A program made the position numbers and the translations under genes. From NCBI GenBank assembly GCA_964393335.1, contig CAYMTN010000019.1:1-41075 (forward strand): 41,075 nucleotides of DNA, in the 5' to 3' direction. The DNA comes from CAYMTN01 sp964393335. Its GTDB lineage: Bacteria > Chloroflexota > Anaerolineae > Aggregatilineales > Aggregatilineaceae. The notes below the pieces were generated by a model. The model had not been told where the DNA came from, did no database searches, and saw only the letters and a list, made by a program, of their open reading frames with translations. Shown here one piece after another: positions 31,477-39,633 of this stretch (its first letter is position 1; each line of letters begins with the position of its first letter).

Positions 31477-32532
31477 ATGAATACAACTCAAGCCTATGTT
31501 GTGATTGAGGGTGTGATTGGGGTTGGCAAAACGACTCTGGCGCGCATGTTTCAGCGCGAGATCGGCGCGCAGCTCGTTCTAGAGGTGTTTGAGGAAAACC
31601 CGTTCCTTTCCGATTTTTATACCGACCGCGCACGGTACGCGTTTCAGACACAGATTTTCTTTTTGCTCAGCCGCTATCACCAACAGCGCCAACTGGCGCG
31701 ACTCTCTCGCCCGCTGATCAGCGATTACATGTTTGACAAAGACCGGTTGTTCGCACAGGTGAACTTGAGCGGGGATGAGCTGGACACGTACTACAACGTG
31801 CAGGAAGCGCTGGCTGAAAACATCGATCTGCCCGATCTCGTGGTGTATCTGCGGGCGGATACCGATACGCTGATGAACCGCATCACGGCGCGTGACCGCC
31901 CGTACGAACGTAACATGGAAGCCGCCTACATCGACAGCCTGCGCGGGGCGTATGAGCAGTTTTTTAGTTCCTACGGTGCCGCGACGGTTCTGATCGTGGA
32001 CACCAACGATATGGACTTTGTCCAGAGTCCAGAGGATCGTGACGCTATTTTTGCTCGGATTCGCGGCGCATTGGGTGAAGGGCCGCGCCAGCCTTCGCTG
32101 CCGGGCATGGGGGCAAGCCATCCATCCGTGATGGTACCCCCTGGGGAGCAGTTGTCCCTTGAGCAAACAACGCGTCGTCTGGCCGATTTTCAACAGTTTC
32201 ACCGCCAGTTGGACCATGTGAAGCGCTTCAATACCGATCCGTACTTCAATTTCATGCTGCTGCAAGAAGAAATAGGTGAGCTGGCGCGGGCGTATACCCG
32301 GCGGTGGCTGGCAGCCCATTCCGGGCAGCCCGACGAGTCGCTGCCAGCGATCCGCGAAGAACTCGCCGACGTGCTGGCTTACCTGCTCAAGCTGGCGAAT
32401 TATGCCGGAGTCGATCTCGAAGAGGCTTACCTCGAAAAGATGCGCGTGAACCAGGGGCGCGACTGGCGCAGGGCTGACGGCGACAAGAGTGTAACCCCTC
32501 ATCCGGCACGCGAGAAGGGGGAAAACGCATGA
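31477..32532 (+). CDS. Deoxynucleoside kinase fused to a MazG-type NTP pyrophosphohydrolase domain
   Basis: A 351-residue two-domain protein. Residues 5-200 are a deoxynucleoside kinase: P-loop EGVIGVGKTTL (11-21), EVFEENPFL (36-44), DYMFDKDRLF (83-92, the variant of the DRS motif seen in deoxyguanosine kinases) and lid RDRPYERN (139-146). A Pro/Gly/Ser linker (205-225) leads to a helical domain (230-330) with the MazG-like Mg-binding pattern E264-E265-x-x-E268 and E294-E295-x-x-D298. The kinase makes dNMPs from salvaged nucleosides. The second domain should hydrolyse a (d)NTP to the monophosphate, so the two could clean and recycle the pool. ATG at 31477 is chosen with GGTGGA upstream; 31426 and 31462 are alternatives. 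The stop overlaps the next kinase gene by 4 bases. Confidence 0.85.
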   Translation: MNTTQAYVVIEGVIGVGKTTLARMFQREIGAQLVLEVFEENPFLSDFYTDRARYAFQTQIFFLLSRYHQQRQLARLSRPLISDYMFDKDRLFAQVNLSGDELDTYYNVQEALAENIDLPDLVVYLRADTDTLMNRITARDRPYERNMEAAYIDSLRGAYEQFFSSYGAATVLIVDTNDMDFVQSPEDRDAIFARIRGALGEGPRQPSLPGMGASHPSVMVPPGEQLSLEQTTRRLADFQQFHRQLDHVKRFNTDPYFNFMLLQEEIGELARAYTRRWLAAHSGQPDESLPAIREELADVLAYLLKLANYAGVDLEEAYLEKMRVNQGRDWRRADGDKSVTPHPAREKGENA

Positions 32533-33227
32533 TCCAGCCGGTGGGTCCTGAGAAATTTTTCGTGGCGATTGCCGGTAATATCGGCGTGGGAAAATCCACG
32601 CTGACCGGGATTCTGGCCCAGGCATTTGACTGGAAGCCGTTTTATGAGGCGGTGGACGAGAATCCCTATCTGGCCGATTTTTACGGTGATATGCGGCGGT
32701 GGAGCTTTCATTCGCAGGTGTTTTTCCTGTCGCGCCGGTTGCAGCATCACCGTCAGTTGGTTGATCATCCTGGCTCGGTCGTGCAGGATCGCAGCGTGTA
32801 CGAAGATGCGGAGATTTTTGCGCACAATCTGTTTGAACAGGGACAGATGTCTGAGCGCGACTACCGCGCTTACCGCGACCTGTACGAAGGCATTCGCGCG
32901 TTTTTGCCACCACCGGACCTGCTGGTCTATCTCAAAGGCAGCGTCGGTACATTGGTGACGCGCATCAAGCTGCGCGGGCGCGACTTCGAGCGTGATATTT
33001 CGCCGGATTATCTGGACCGGCTCAACCGCCTGTATGACACCTGGATCGACCGGTGGGATAGCTGCCCGGTGCTGATCGTTCCGGCGGATGACATGGATTT
33101 TCAGCACGACGAAGAAGCCCGCCGCGCCATTATCGACGGCGTGCAAGAGAGCCTAAAACCTGCGCCCAAACGGTTTCTCAAAGTCCGAACGGGCGTAGGT
33201 AGCAGGCCGGGGTCTGTGTTAGAATAA
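32529..33227 (+). CDS. Deoxynucleoside kinase (deoxyadenosine/deoxycytidine type)
   Basis: A 232-residue dNK-family kinase. P-loop AGNIGVGKSTL (15-25), YEAVDENPYLADFY (39-52), the catalytic/substrate motif QDRSVYEDAEIF (86-97) and lid RIKLRGRDFERD. DRSVYED is the form seen in Dck/dAK enzymes, while the preceding gene has the DKD form of Dgk. The pair thus looks like the Bacillus dgk-dck or Lactobacillus dak-dgk tandem, the latter known to form a heterodimer. ATG overlaps the upstream stop as ATGA, so both subunits should be made in step. The C-terminus is basic (PKRFLKVRT). The histidine kinase gene follows after 35 bases. Confidence 0.9.
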   Translation: MIQPVGPEKFFVAIAGNIGVGKSTLTGILAQAFDWKPFYEAVDENPYLADFYGDMRRWSFHSQVFFLSRRLQHHRQLVDHPGSVVQDRSVYEDAEIFAHNLFEQGQMSERDYRAYRDLYEGIRAFLPPPDLLVYLKGSVGTLVTRIKLRGRDFERDISPDYLDRLNRLYDTWIDRWDSCPVLIVPADDMDFQHDEEARRAIIDGVQESLKPAPKRFLKVRTGVGSRPGSVLE

Positions 33228-33262
33228 GGCGCGTGCTCGGAAAAAAGTAAAGGGTACAGGGA

Positions 33263-34867
33263 ATGCAGGCTCGGCTCAGCGAGAGATTACGCCTGACAAT
33301 TGTCTACCGGCTGGCGCATGAACTGAACGCGCAGTTGACGTCTGCCGAGGTCTTGCGGCGCGTGCTGCACGCCACCGCCGAGGCGTTGGGAACCCCGCAC
33401 GCAAGCATTGTGGCGCTGAAGGAAAAAAAACTCCAGGCGGTCTATGCGTTGGGCGGCGGCAGCCAAGCCGATCCCTGGCCTGTGATGGAGCATGTGCTGG
33501 CTAACGGATTAGCCGGATTCGTGCTGCATAACTACCGGACCGTAATCGTCAACGACATTTCCACGAATCCGCTGTGGATATCACTGCCGGACGAGCCGCT
33601 GTCTCCCGCGAGCGGATCGGCCTTGTGCATTCCGCTGATCCATGCAGGCGATGTCGTCGGCGTGATCTCGCTGGCTCACCCGGCACGCAGTTATTTCACG
33701 GCGGACGCGGTGAACCTCACCAGCACTATCAGCGAGATGGGCGCAGCGGCGCTCTCGAATACGCTGCTGCTGGAAGCGTCGCGGCAGGCTCAACAACGTT
33801 ACAGCACGTTGTTCGACGATACCATCGTGCCGATCATCATTACCGACCTGGAAGGTGACATCCGCGCGCTGAACCGCCGCGCCTGTGACTTTTTGGGCTA
33901 CGGGCAGGAAGAATTGCTGCGGCGGGACATCAGCGCGATTCACCGCCTCGGCACCGGTCCGATTGGCGGCGACCGGTTTGATCACCTGAAACGCGGGTTC
34001 GAAATTCGTTTTCAGTCGGTCGTATGGACCAAAGATGGCTCCCAGCGCCCGGTGCAGGTGTATGCGCGGCGTATGAGCCACGCCGGGTTCAACGGGGAGT
34101 TCATCCAGTGGATCGAGCACGATTTGACGCCGCAAGTTGCGCTGGACCAACTGCGCCAGGACCTCAGCGCGATGGTGTATCACGACATGCGCGGGCCACT
34201 TGGCAACATCTACACCAGCCTGCAAGCGCTCCAGGTCATGCTGGCCGACTCGAATACGAACGTCCGCAGTCTGCTGGACGTCGCAGCCCGCAGCGAGCGC
34301 CAGGTCCAGCGTATGATCGATTCTCTGCTGGATGTGCAGCGGCTCGAAGAAGGCAGCAAACTGCTAAGCCGGGCGAGCACGGCGCTCAATGACCTCATCG
34401 CCTCGGCAGTGGAGCAAGTGCAGCCGTCCGCCGAGGACAAACACGTTCGCATCCGGTTTGCGCTGGCCGATGATCTGCCGATGTTGTACATCGACGCCGA
34501 CATGATCGAACGCGTGATGATCAACTTGCTCGACAACGCGATCAAGTACTCGCCGGATTATGGAATCGTGACCATCAGCACGGCGTCAAGCGGCGGTGAG
34601 GTCTACATCCGCATCAAAGATACCGGTCCTGGCATTCCCCCGGACGCACAGGCGACGATCTTTGATAAGTTTGCGCGTGTGAGACGACACAACATGCCGC
34701 GCGGCGTCGGGTTGGGGTTGGCGTTCTGCAAACTGGCTGTGGATGCTCACGGTGGGCGGATTTGGGTCCGCAGCGGGGACAACATTGGCTCGACGTTTAC
34801 GTTTGCGCTGCCGGTGGAAGCACCGGCAACTCATGAGCTGCCCCGGTTGGGCGTGGCGGCTCCTTAG
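33263..34867 (+). CDS. Soluble sensor histidine kinase, GAF-PAS-HisKA-HATPase
   Basis: A 534-residue cytosolic kinase with no membrane helix. A GAF domain (about 20-165) is followed by a PAS domain (175-290, starting YSTLFDDTIVPIIITDLEG) and HisKA with MVYHDMRGPLG, H307 as phospho-acceptor. The ATPase has NLLDNAIKYSP, DTGPGIPPD, and a G2 region RGVGLGLAF. It shares the unusual HDxRxP box with the two larger kinases in the window. ATG at 33263 has AAGGG upstream. TAGAAT at 33220-33225, preceded by TGT, could be an extended -10, so it may have both operon and own promoters. It is an orphan, without a response regulator nearby. Downstream genes are all envelope proteins, which may be its context. 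Confidence 0.92.
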   Translation: MQARLSERLRLTIVYRLAHELNAQLTSAEVLRRVLHATAEALGTPHASIVALKEKKLQAVYALGGGSQADPWPVMEHVLANGLAGFVLHNYRTVIVNDISTNPLWISLPDEPLSPASGSALCIPLIHAGDVVGVISLAHPARSYFTADAVNLTSTISEMGAAALSNTLLLEASRQAQQRYSTLFDDTIVPIIITDLEGDIRALNRRACDFLGYGQEELLRRDISAIHRLGTGPIGGDRFDHLKRGFEIRFQSVVWTKDGSQRPVQVYARRMSHAGFNGEFIQWIEHDLTPQVALDQLRQDLSAMVYHDMRGPLGNIYTSLQALQVMLADSNTNVRSLLDVAARSERQVQRMIDSLLDVQRLEEGSKLLSRASTALNDLIASAVEQVQPSAEDKHVRIRFALADDLPMLYIDADMIERVMINLLDNAIKYSPDYGIVTISTASSGGEVYIRIKDTGPGIPPDAQATIFDKFARVRRHNMPRGVGLGLAFCKLAVDAHGGRIWVRSGDNIGSTFTFALPVEAPATHELPRLGVAAP

Positions 34868-34891
34868 CGCGAAAGGAAACACACAGTAATC

Positions 34892-35923
34892 ATGCGCGTG
34901 TTTGTGCCCGGCCTGCGGGCTGTGTTGGCGCTTGGCGGGGGAGTGGTCACCGGCATGCTGCTGGCGTCTTGCGGCGGGAATGCCCAGCCGGCGATCATGA
35001 CGCTGGTGCCCAGCGCCACACTGACCGCCGCGCCAGTTGCGGCAGTGGTTCCGACAGTGACGATCACGCCGCTTCCGACGCATCCCACGACGACGCCCAG
35101 CCCTGGCCCGTCGCCCACCAATCCCCTTGCGCCGACCCTGTCACCCGCGCCCGCAACCCTGACGGTGACGCGCGTGCCGACGGTGGCCGGGCTTTCTGTT
35201 GAGTATTTCACGACCGATACGGAGTACGCCAAGCCGGGCGATAATGTGACCTTGTTCTGGAGCATTCGCGGCGCGGATCGGGCGCGTATTTATCGCCTGG
35301 ACGCGGGTGGTGAGCGTATCTGGCGGTGGGACGTGAATACCTCCGGCCAGTTGACCGTTGGCACACGCTCCGCCGACCGCGATGTGGCGCGCTTTTCGCT
35401 AGAGGGCGAAGTGGCCGGTTCGACCGTCGAGCAAATTCTGTTGATCCCGCTGCAATGTCCCGAAGTCTGGTTTTTTGACCCGGCCCCTGAATCATGTCCG
35501 GCAGAGCCGCCGCAGATCACGTTGCAGGCCGAACAGACGTTTGAGCGGGGCCGTATGATCTGGGTCGAAACGCAGGACCGGATTTACGTGGTTTTTGAGG
35601 ATGGCGCATCACCGGCCTGGGCGCAGTATCCGGATAACTTCAGCGATGGCGACCCCGAACGCGATGACTCACTGGTACCGCCGGAGGGATTGCAGCAGCC
35701 TATTCGCGGGTTTGGGCTGGTGTGGCGTACCAATCCGCGCGTGCAAGATCGCCTGGGGTGGGCCACTACGCCTGAAGTGGCCTTCGACGGCATGTTCCAG
35801 GCCGATTCATCCGAGCCAAGCGTTGCAGCCGTGTATTTACGGCTGCGCGATGGCGGGATCATGGCCCTCGACGCTTACAACGACGCATGGGACGTACTGC
35901 CTGAAAGCGGCGCTGCGCCCTGA
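34892..35923 (+). CDS. Lipoprotein with Pro/Thr linker, unknown function
   Basis: A 343-residue lipoprotein. The signal ends TGMLLASC with the lipidated C27. Residues about 33-95 are a Thr/Pro/Ala-rich linker (TPLPTHPTTTPSPGPSPT). Then comes an Ig-like segment (about 98-185, with YAKPGDNVTLFWSIRGADRA), and a C-terminal domain with two cysteines close together (CPEVWFFDPAPESCP) and a Trp-rich end. This layout of lipid anchor, linker and Ig-like domain is common in Gram-positive-type and Chloroflexota cell surfaces. I cannot assign a ligand. The ribosome binding site is poor (AAAGGA 15 bases upstream). It sits 24 bases after the histidine kinase and 19 before the site-2 protease, so it is likely cotranscribed with both. 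Confidence 0.75.
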   Translation: MRVFVPGLRAVLALGGGVVTGMLLASCGGNAQPAIMTLVPSATLTAAPVAAVVPTVTITPLPTHPTTTPSPGPSPTNPLAPTLSPAPATLTVTRVPTVAGLSVEYFTTDTEYAKPGDNVTLFWSIRGADRARIYRLDAGGERIWRWDVNTSGQLTVGTRSADRDVARFSLEGEVAGSTVEQILLIPLQCPEVWFFDPAPESCPAEPPQITLQAEQTFERGRMIWVETQDRIYVVFEDGASPAWAQYPDNFSDGDPERDDSLVPPEGLQQPIRGFGLVWRTNPRVQDRLGWATTPEVAFDGMFQADSSEPSVAAVYLRLRDGGIMALDAYNDAWDVLPESGAAP

Positions 35924-35942
35924 TCAACGAACGGGATAGTGC

Positions 35943-37100
35943 ATGTTAAACGAGCCGTCAGTTTTTTCGTCCGGCAAAGCAACCCCCACCGTACCTGTTG
36001 AGCCGGAGTCTGGTCCGCGCGATACGACCCTTGAGCAGTTCGAAACGGCTGTGTCGGCGGTGATGAACGTTTACAAAGTGGAATACGATCTGGCTCCCCC
36101 GGCCAGTGTCAGTTTTACGGGGCGGCTACGCATGGACAGTGAAGCCGCATTCGGGCAGTTGGATGAGCAGTTCGCCGCGTTGGATCATCACGTTGTGTTG
36201 ACGACGAACGAGGAGGGGCAGCACGTCGTGATGGCGCTAAGGGGGCGTGTGCGGCCCAGGCCGCGTCCGACCTGGCCGAACGCGCTGCTGTTTGGGCTGA
36301 CCGTGCTTAGCCTGCTTTACGTGGGGGCGGCGCAGGATGCCGCTATGCGTGACCAGACCAGCCTGGACCTGTGGCGTGGGTGGCCGTATGCGCTGAGCGT
36401 TGTTTTGATTCTGGGCACGCACGAATTGGGACACTATTTCGCGGCCCGGTACCATCGTGTGAACGTGACGCTGCCTTATTTCATCCCGCTGCCATTTGGC
36501 TTTTTTGGCACGTTGGGCGCGTTTATCCAGCTCCGAGAGCCGATGCGTAACCGCAAAGTGTTGTTTGACGTAGGCGCAGCCGGACCGCTGGCCGGGTTGA
36601 TCGTCGCCGTGCCGATTCTGCTGATCGGCCTGGCGACGTCCCACGTCGAGCCGCTGCCTAGTGGAGAATACGTGCTCGAAGGTAATTCGCTGATTTATGC
36701 CGGGGCTAAGGCGCTGGTGTTTGGCAAGTTTCTGCCTAACAGTCAAGAGGATGTGTTCATTAACCAACTGGCAAAAGCCGGGTGGACCGGGTTGTTGATC
36801 ACTGGCCTGAACCTGATTCCGCTGGGGCAGCTGGATGGCGGGCACGTCATTTTTACGCTGTTGGGCAAGCGGGCACAGCAGTTGTATATCCCCGTGCTGG
36901 CTGCATTTTTGGTGCTGTCGTTTTTCAACTCCGTGTGGTTCCTGTGGACGCTGCTGCTGTTTTTCCTGGGGCGCATCTATGCCGTGCCGCTGGATACGGT
37001 CACGCCGCTGGATAAACGGCGGCGCTGGCTGGGTTATGCCACGCTCGTGATTTTTGTGCTGGTGTTTGTGCCCAATCCGCTGCAATTCGTCCAGCCGTGA
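35943..37100 (+). CDS. Site-2 protease family protein (peptidase M50, EGY-like)
   Basis: A 385-residue intramembrane zinc metalloprotease. A soluble N-terminal region (1-110) is followed by about eight hydrophobic segments. The zinc motif is H160-E161-L-G-H164 and the second-site motif NLIPLGQLDGGH has N290 and D298. The PYFIPLPF and GTLGAFIQLREP segment after the HExxH and the absence of a PDZ domain match the EGY1-like plant/cyanobacterial subgroup. Such proteases cut membrane-embedded helices, often of anti-sigma factors, in regulated proteolysis. No anti-sigma factor is visible nearby. It is flanked by a lipoprotein and, 4 bases downstream, a lytic transglycosylase. Confidence 0.9.
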   Translation: MLNEPSVFSSGKATPTVPVEPESGPRDTTLEQFETAVSAVMNVYKVEYDLAPPASVSFTGRLRMDSEAAFGQLDEQFAALDHHVVLTTNEEGQHVVMALRGRVRPRPRPTWPNALLFGLTVLSLLYVGAAQDAAMRDQTSLDLWRGWPYALSVVLILGTHELGHYFAARYHRVNVTLPYFIPLPFGFFGTLGAFIQLREPMRNRKVLFDVGAAGPLAGLIVAVPILLIGLATSHVEPLPSGEYVLEGNSLIYAGAKALVFGKFLPNSQEDVFINQLAKAGWTGLLITGLNLIPLGQLDGGHVIFTLLGKRAQQLYIPVLAAFLVLSFFNSVWFLWTLLLFFLGRIYAVPLDTVTPLDKRRRWLGYATLVIFVLVFVPNPLQFVQP

Positions 37101-37104
37101 TCTC

Positions 37105-37830
37105 ATGACCAAAAAACGCCTGACCAAAAAAGAACGCGAGCGCCAGGCGACGCTGGCGGCACGCGCGCGGCGGGTGCGGCTGGCCGTTGTGGTGGCAGCC
37201 CTGGTCGTGATTGTGGTAATCGTGGCGGTGGACGTGTGGCCGTTTGGCGGCAGCAGCCCGGCGGCGCAGCCGATCACTGATCCGGATGCGCCGCTGGCCT
37301 CGTTTTTCACGCCGGAAGTACTGCACTGGCGGTCGGAGATTATGCGCTGGGCGCAGACGTATGGCGTGAATCCAAACGTGATCGCAATTGTCGTTCAGAT
37401 TGAGTCGTGCGGCGATCCGGTTGTGCTGTCGGGGGCCGGGGCAGTCGGCCTGATGCAGGTCATGCCGTTTCATTTTGACAATGGCGAAAATATGCTCAAT
37501 CCCGACACAAACGTGCAGCGCGGCATGGGTGTTTTTTATGAGTGCCTGACCCAGTTCTCAGACTGGGATTTAGGGCTGGCCCTGGCCTGTTACAACGGCG
37601 GGCCGAGCGTGACGCAGCGTGATTACAGCACGTGGGCCGCAGAGACGCAGTATTATTATCGCTGGGCAACCGGCTTGTGGCAGGACGTTGTCTCGGGGAA
37701 AAAATCAAGCGATACACTTGCGGAATGGCTCGATGCGGGCGGTCAGAATTTGTGTGCCCGTGCGTCTGCCGACCTGTTTTCGGCGGTGGCCGAAGCCGAT
37801 CACCAGCTGGACCAGCCGACTCAACCCTGA
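37105..37830 (+). CDS. Membrane-anchored lytic transglycosylase (SLT domain)
   Basis: A 241-residue protein with a very basic cytosolic start (MTKKRLTKKERERQ), one helix at about 24-46 and an extracellular SLT domain (70-200). Catalytic Glu is E100 in VVQIESCGDP, followed by GAVGLMQVMPFHF (112-124) and ACYNGGPS (161-168). It cleaves the glycan strand of peptidoglycan with formation of 1,6-anhydro ends. The ESC in place of the usual ESG/ESS is slightly unusual, and C102 with C147 and C162 could form disulfides. ATG at 37105 is chosen because the family N-terminus starts there; it lies 4 bases after the site-2 protease stop. Its 3' end overlaps the convergent macrodomain gene by 10 bases. Confidence 0.88.
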   Translation: MTKKRLTKKERERQATLAARARRVRLAVVVAALVVIVVIVAVDVWPFGGSSPAAQPITDPDAPLASFFTPEVLHWRSEIMRWAQTYGVNPNVIAIVVQIESCGDPVVLSGAGAVGLMQVMPFHFDNGENMLNPDTNVQRGMGVFYECLTQFSDWDLGLALACYNGGPSVTQRDYSTWAAETQYYYRWATGLWQDVVSGKKSSDTLAEWLDAGGQNLCARASADLFSAVAEADHQLDQPTQP

Positions 37831-38306
37831 CTCAGGTCGGGTGGCTGGTCAGGGGTTTCGACCAGTCCAGGGACATACGCCTCATACACGGTTACCGGCA
37901 GAGCAAGTGGAGCCAGCGCGTCCATCACCAGGCCGCGTATGATCGGCCAATCCTGTTCATCACCTAATCGCATCAGTGCCAGGCTGCGTAACCCGGCGCG
38001 TTCCCAATCTCTGACGAGATTCAGCAGGGCCGTCTCGACAAAACGCAGGCGGGCGGCTCCTTGTGGAGTCTCTCGCACGATCAACCCGACCAGCCAGGGA
38101 CGGCTGTCGGGCCAGACCCACATTCGGCCTGGCGTGAGCTGGCCCGCCCGGCCCTGTTTGTGGTATTCGCTGACAAATACGGGATAACGATCGTGCAGCG
38201 CCGTGTAGAAAGGAGTGGTCGCCAGTCGTCCGGCAGCGTTGAGATCAACTGCCGCCGCGTGGGAGGATGTCAGGAAGATGTCACCGCGCACAAACGAGAC
38301 GCTCAT
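37821..38306 (-). CDS. Divergent macrodomain-like protein
   Basis: A 161-residue protein that aligns by eye with macrodomains: SFVRGDIFLTSSHAAAVDLNAAG matches strand 1 and the first loop. LTPGRMWVW and PWLVGLIVRE match the central strands, and LRFVETALLNLV, the helix, strand LRSLALMRLG and VTVYE match the C-terminal half. The ADP-ribose contacts are degraded: the usual VNxxN reads VDLNA and no glycine-rich phosphate loop follows the MRLG strand. It may bind a modified ligand or have lost catalysis. ATG at 38306 has AGGGG 6 bases upstream; a TTG at 38327 is rejected. It lies just downstream of the rplA terminator and may be expressed by read-through. No DarT-like toxin partner is visible. Confidence 0.6.
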   Translation of the reverse strand: MSVSFVRGDIFLTSSHAAAVDLNAAGRLATTPFYTALHDRYPVFVSEYHKQGRAGQLTPGRMWVWPDSRPWLVGLIVRETPQGAARLRFVETALLNLVRDWERAGLRSLALMRLGDEQDWPIIRGLVMDALAPLALPVTVYEAYVPGLVETPDQPPDLSQG

Positions 38307-38320
38307 GGTTTGCCCCTGGC

Positions 38321-38360
38321 AGAACAAAGAACACCGGAAACCGTACCGCTTTCCGGTGTT
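38321..38360 (-). terminator. Terminator of the secE-nusG-rplK-rplA operon
   Basis: AACACCGGAAA (38330-38340), a 9-base loop and TTTCCGGTGTT (38350-38360) form a perfect 11-bp stem. On the minus strand it is followed by CTTTGTTCT. It lies 37 bases after the rplA stop and only 15 bases before the macrodomain ATG. The plus orientation ends in TTTT as well, so it could also stop transcripts from the other side. Confidence 0.75.
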
Positions 38361-38397
38361 TTGCGATCACGAGATGGTAATAACAGCCAGGCGGGCG

Positions 38398-39117
38398 CTA
38401 CGCTCCCGGTGTCATCGCCAGGGCGGTATTCGGATCAACACGGATGCCCGGTCCCATTGTGGTGGTGATGACCACGCGGCGCAAAAAAGTACCTTTGGCG
38501 GCTGCCGGTCGGTTGCGGCGAATGGCGTCCATGACGGCGGTCATATTTCCTTGCAGTTGTTCTTCGCTAAAACTGACCTTGCCGATCGGCATGTGAATGT
38601 TGGCCGTTTTGTCGTTGCGGAACTCGATGCGGCCCGCCCGCGCTTCTTCGATGGCGCGCGGAAGATCTTCCGGCGGCACCAACGTCCCGGCTTTGGGGTT
38701 GGGCATCAGGCCCTTGCGGCCCAGCACCTTACCCAACCGACCGATCTTACGCATCATTTCAGGGATAGCCAGGGCTACGTCAAATTCTGTCCAGCCTTCG
38801 TTGGCGATCCGTGCGATGACTTCGTCATCAGCCACGATATCCGCGCCCGCTTCTTCGGCAATCCGGGCGGCTTCGCCTTCGGCAAAGACCAGTATGCGGA
38901 CAGTCTTGCCCAGGCCATAGGGCAGGATCACGGTGCTGCGGATCTGCTGATCGCTGTGCCGGGGGTCGATGCCCAGGCGCAGATGCAATTCGACCGTTTC
39001 ATCGAATTTGGCCGGGGCGATCTCCTTCGCCAGCTTGATCGCCTCTTCCGGGCTGTAAAGCTGGGTACGGTCGATACGCGCCAGGGACTCGGTGTATTTC
39101 TTTCCGTGCTGTGCCAT
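38398..39117 (-). CDS. rplA: 50S ribosomal protein L1
   Basis: Full-length 239-residue L1, which binds 23S rRNA in the L1 stalk and often represses its own operon. Diagnostic motifs: KKYTESLARIDRTQLYSPEE at the start, ELHLRLGIDPRHSDQ, TVILPYGLGK, VIARIANEGWTEFDVALA, MPNPKAGTLVP and TTTMGPGIRVD. ATG at 39117 is preceded by AGGAG with a 6-base spacing. rplK lies 60 bases upstream. The usual next genes rplJ and rplL are missing: a terminator and a macrodomain gene follow. Confidence 0.98.
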   Translation of the reverse strand: MAQHGKKYTESLARIDRTQLYSPEEAIKLAKEIAPAKFDETVELHLRLGIDPRHSDQQIRSTVILPYGLGKTVRILVFAEGEAARIAEEAGADIVADDEVIARIANEGWTEFDVALAIPEMMRKIGRLGKVLGRKGLMPNPKAGTLVPPEDLPRAIEEARAGRIEFRNDKTANIHMPIGKVSFSEEQLQGNMTAVMDAIRRNRPAAAKGTFLRRVVITTTMGPGIRVDPNTALAMTPGA

Positions 39118-39177
39118 GTGAATCTCCTAAGTGGTTGTAGTGGGCCTATGCCCTCCCACGCTAACGCTCGAGCGAGC

Positions 39178-39603
39178 TTATGCTTCGATTAACACACCCA
39201 TGCTGCGCGCGGTGCCTTCGATCTGGCGCATCGCGCCTTCGATATCGATCGCGTTGAGGTCTTTCATCTTGATCTCGGCGATCTCGCGCACCTGTTGGCG
39301 GGTGAGTTTGCCAACTTTGTTGCGGTTTGGTTCTGACGACCCTTTGTCCAGGCCGGCGGCGCGGCGGATCAGAAAGGCACTTGGCGGGCTTTTCAGGATG
39401 AACTTGAACGAGCCATCGGTGAAGATCGTGATTTCAGCGGGCACGATTTCGCCGATGCGGTTGCTGGTCTTCGCATTGTATTCTTTGCAGAAGCCCATCA
39501 GGTTGATGCCGTGCTGCGCCAGGGCGGGGCCGATCGGCGGAGCCGGGTTCGCTTTGCCAGCCGCAATCTGGAGCGTAACAACTGCTTTGACTTTCTTGGC
39601 CAT
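39178..39603 (-). CDS. rplK: 50S ribosomal protein L11
   Basis: Full-length 141-residue L11, part of the GTPase-associated centre on 23S rRNA. MAKKVKAVVTLQIAAGKANP, PAPPIGPALAQHGINLMGFC, and the RNA-binding C-terminal half with DLNAIDIEGAMRQIEGTARSMG are all standard. ATG at 39603 has AAGGA upstream. The 91-base gap from nusG holds a GC-rich hairpin that may be a regulatory leader for L1 autoregulation. Confidence 0.98.
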   Translation of the reverse strand: MAKKVKAVVTLQIAAGKANPAPPIGPALAQHGINLMGFCKEYNAKTSNRIGEIVPAEITIFTDGSFKFILKSPPSAFLIRRAAGLDKGSSEPNRNKVGKLTRQQVREIAEIKMKDLNAIDIEGAMRQIEGTARSMGVLIEA

Positions 39604-39633
39604 GAGGTCTGTTCCTTATCTCGTGCGTACAAA

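Noticed and set aside
31579..32913. 444-codon open frame on the minus strand opposite both deoxynucleoside kinases
   Set aside because: It is the complement of conserved kinase motifs and has no ribosome binding site or promoter of its own.
36237..37310. 357-codon minus-strand frame opposite the site-2 protease
   Set aside because: Its composition (very rich in Gln/Arg/His) is typical of a shadow of a membrane-protein gene.
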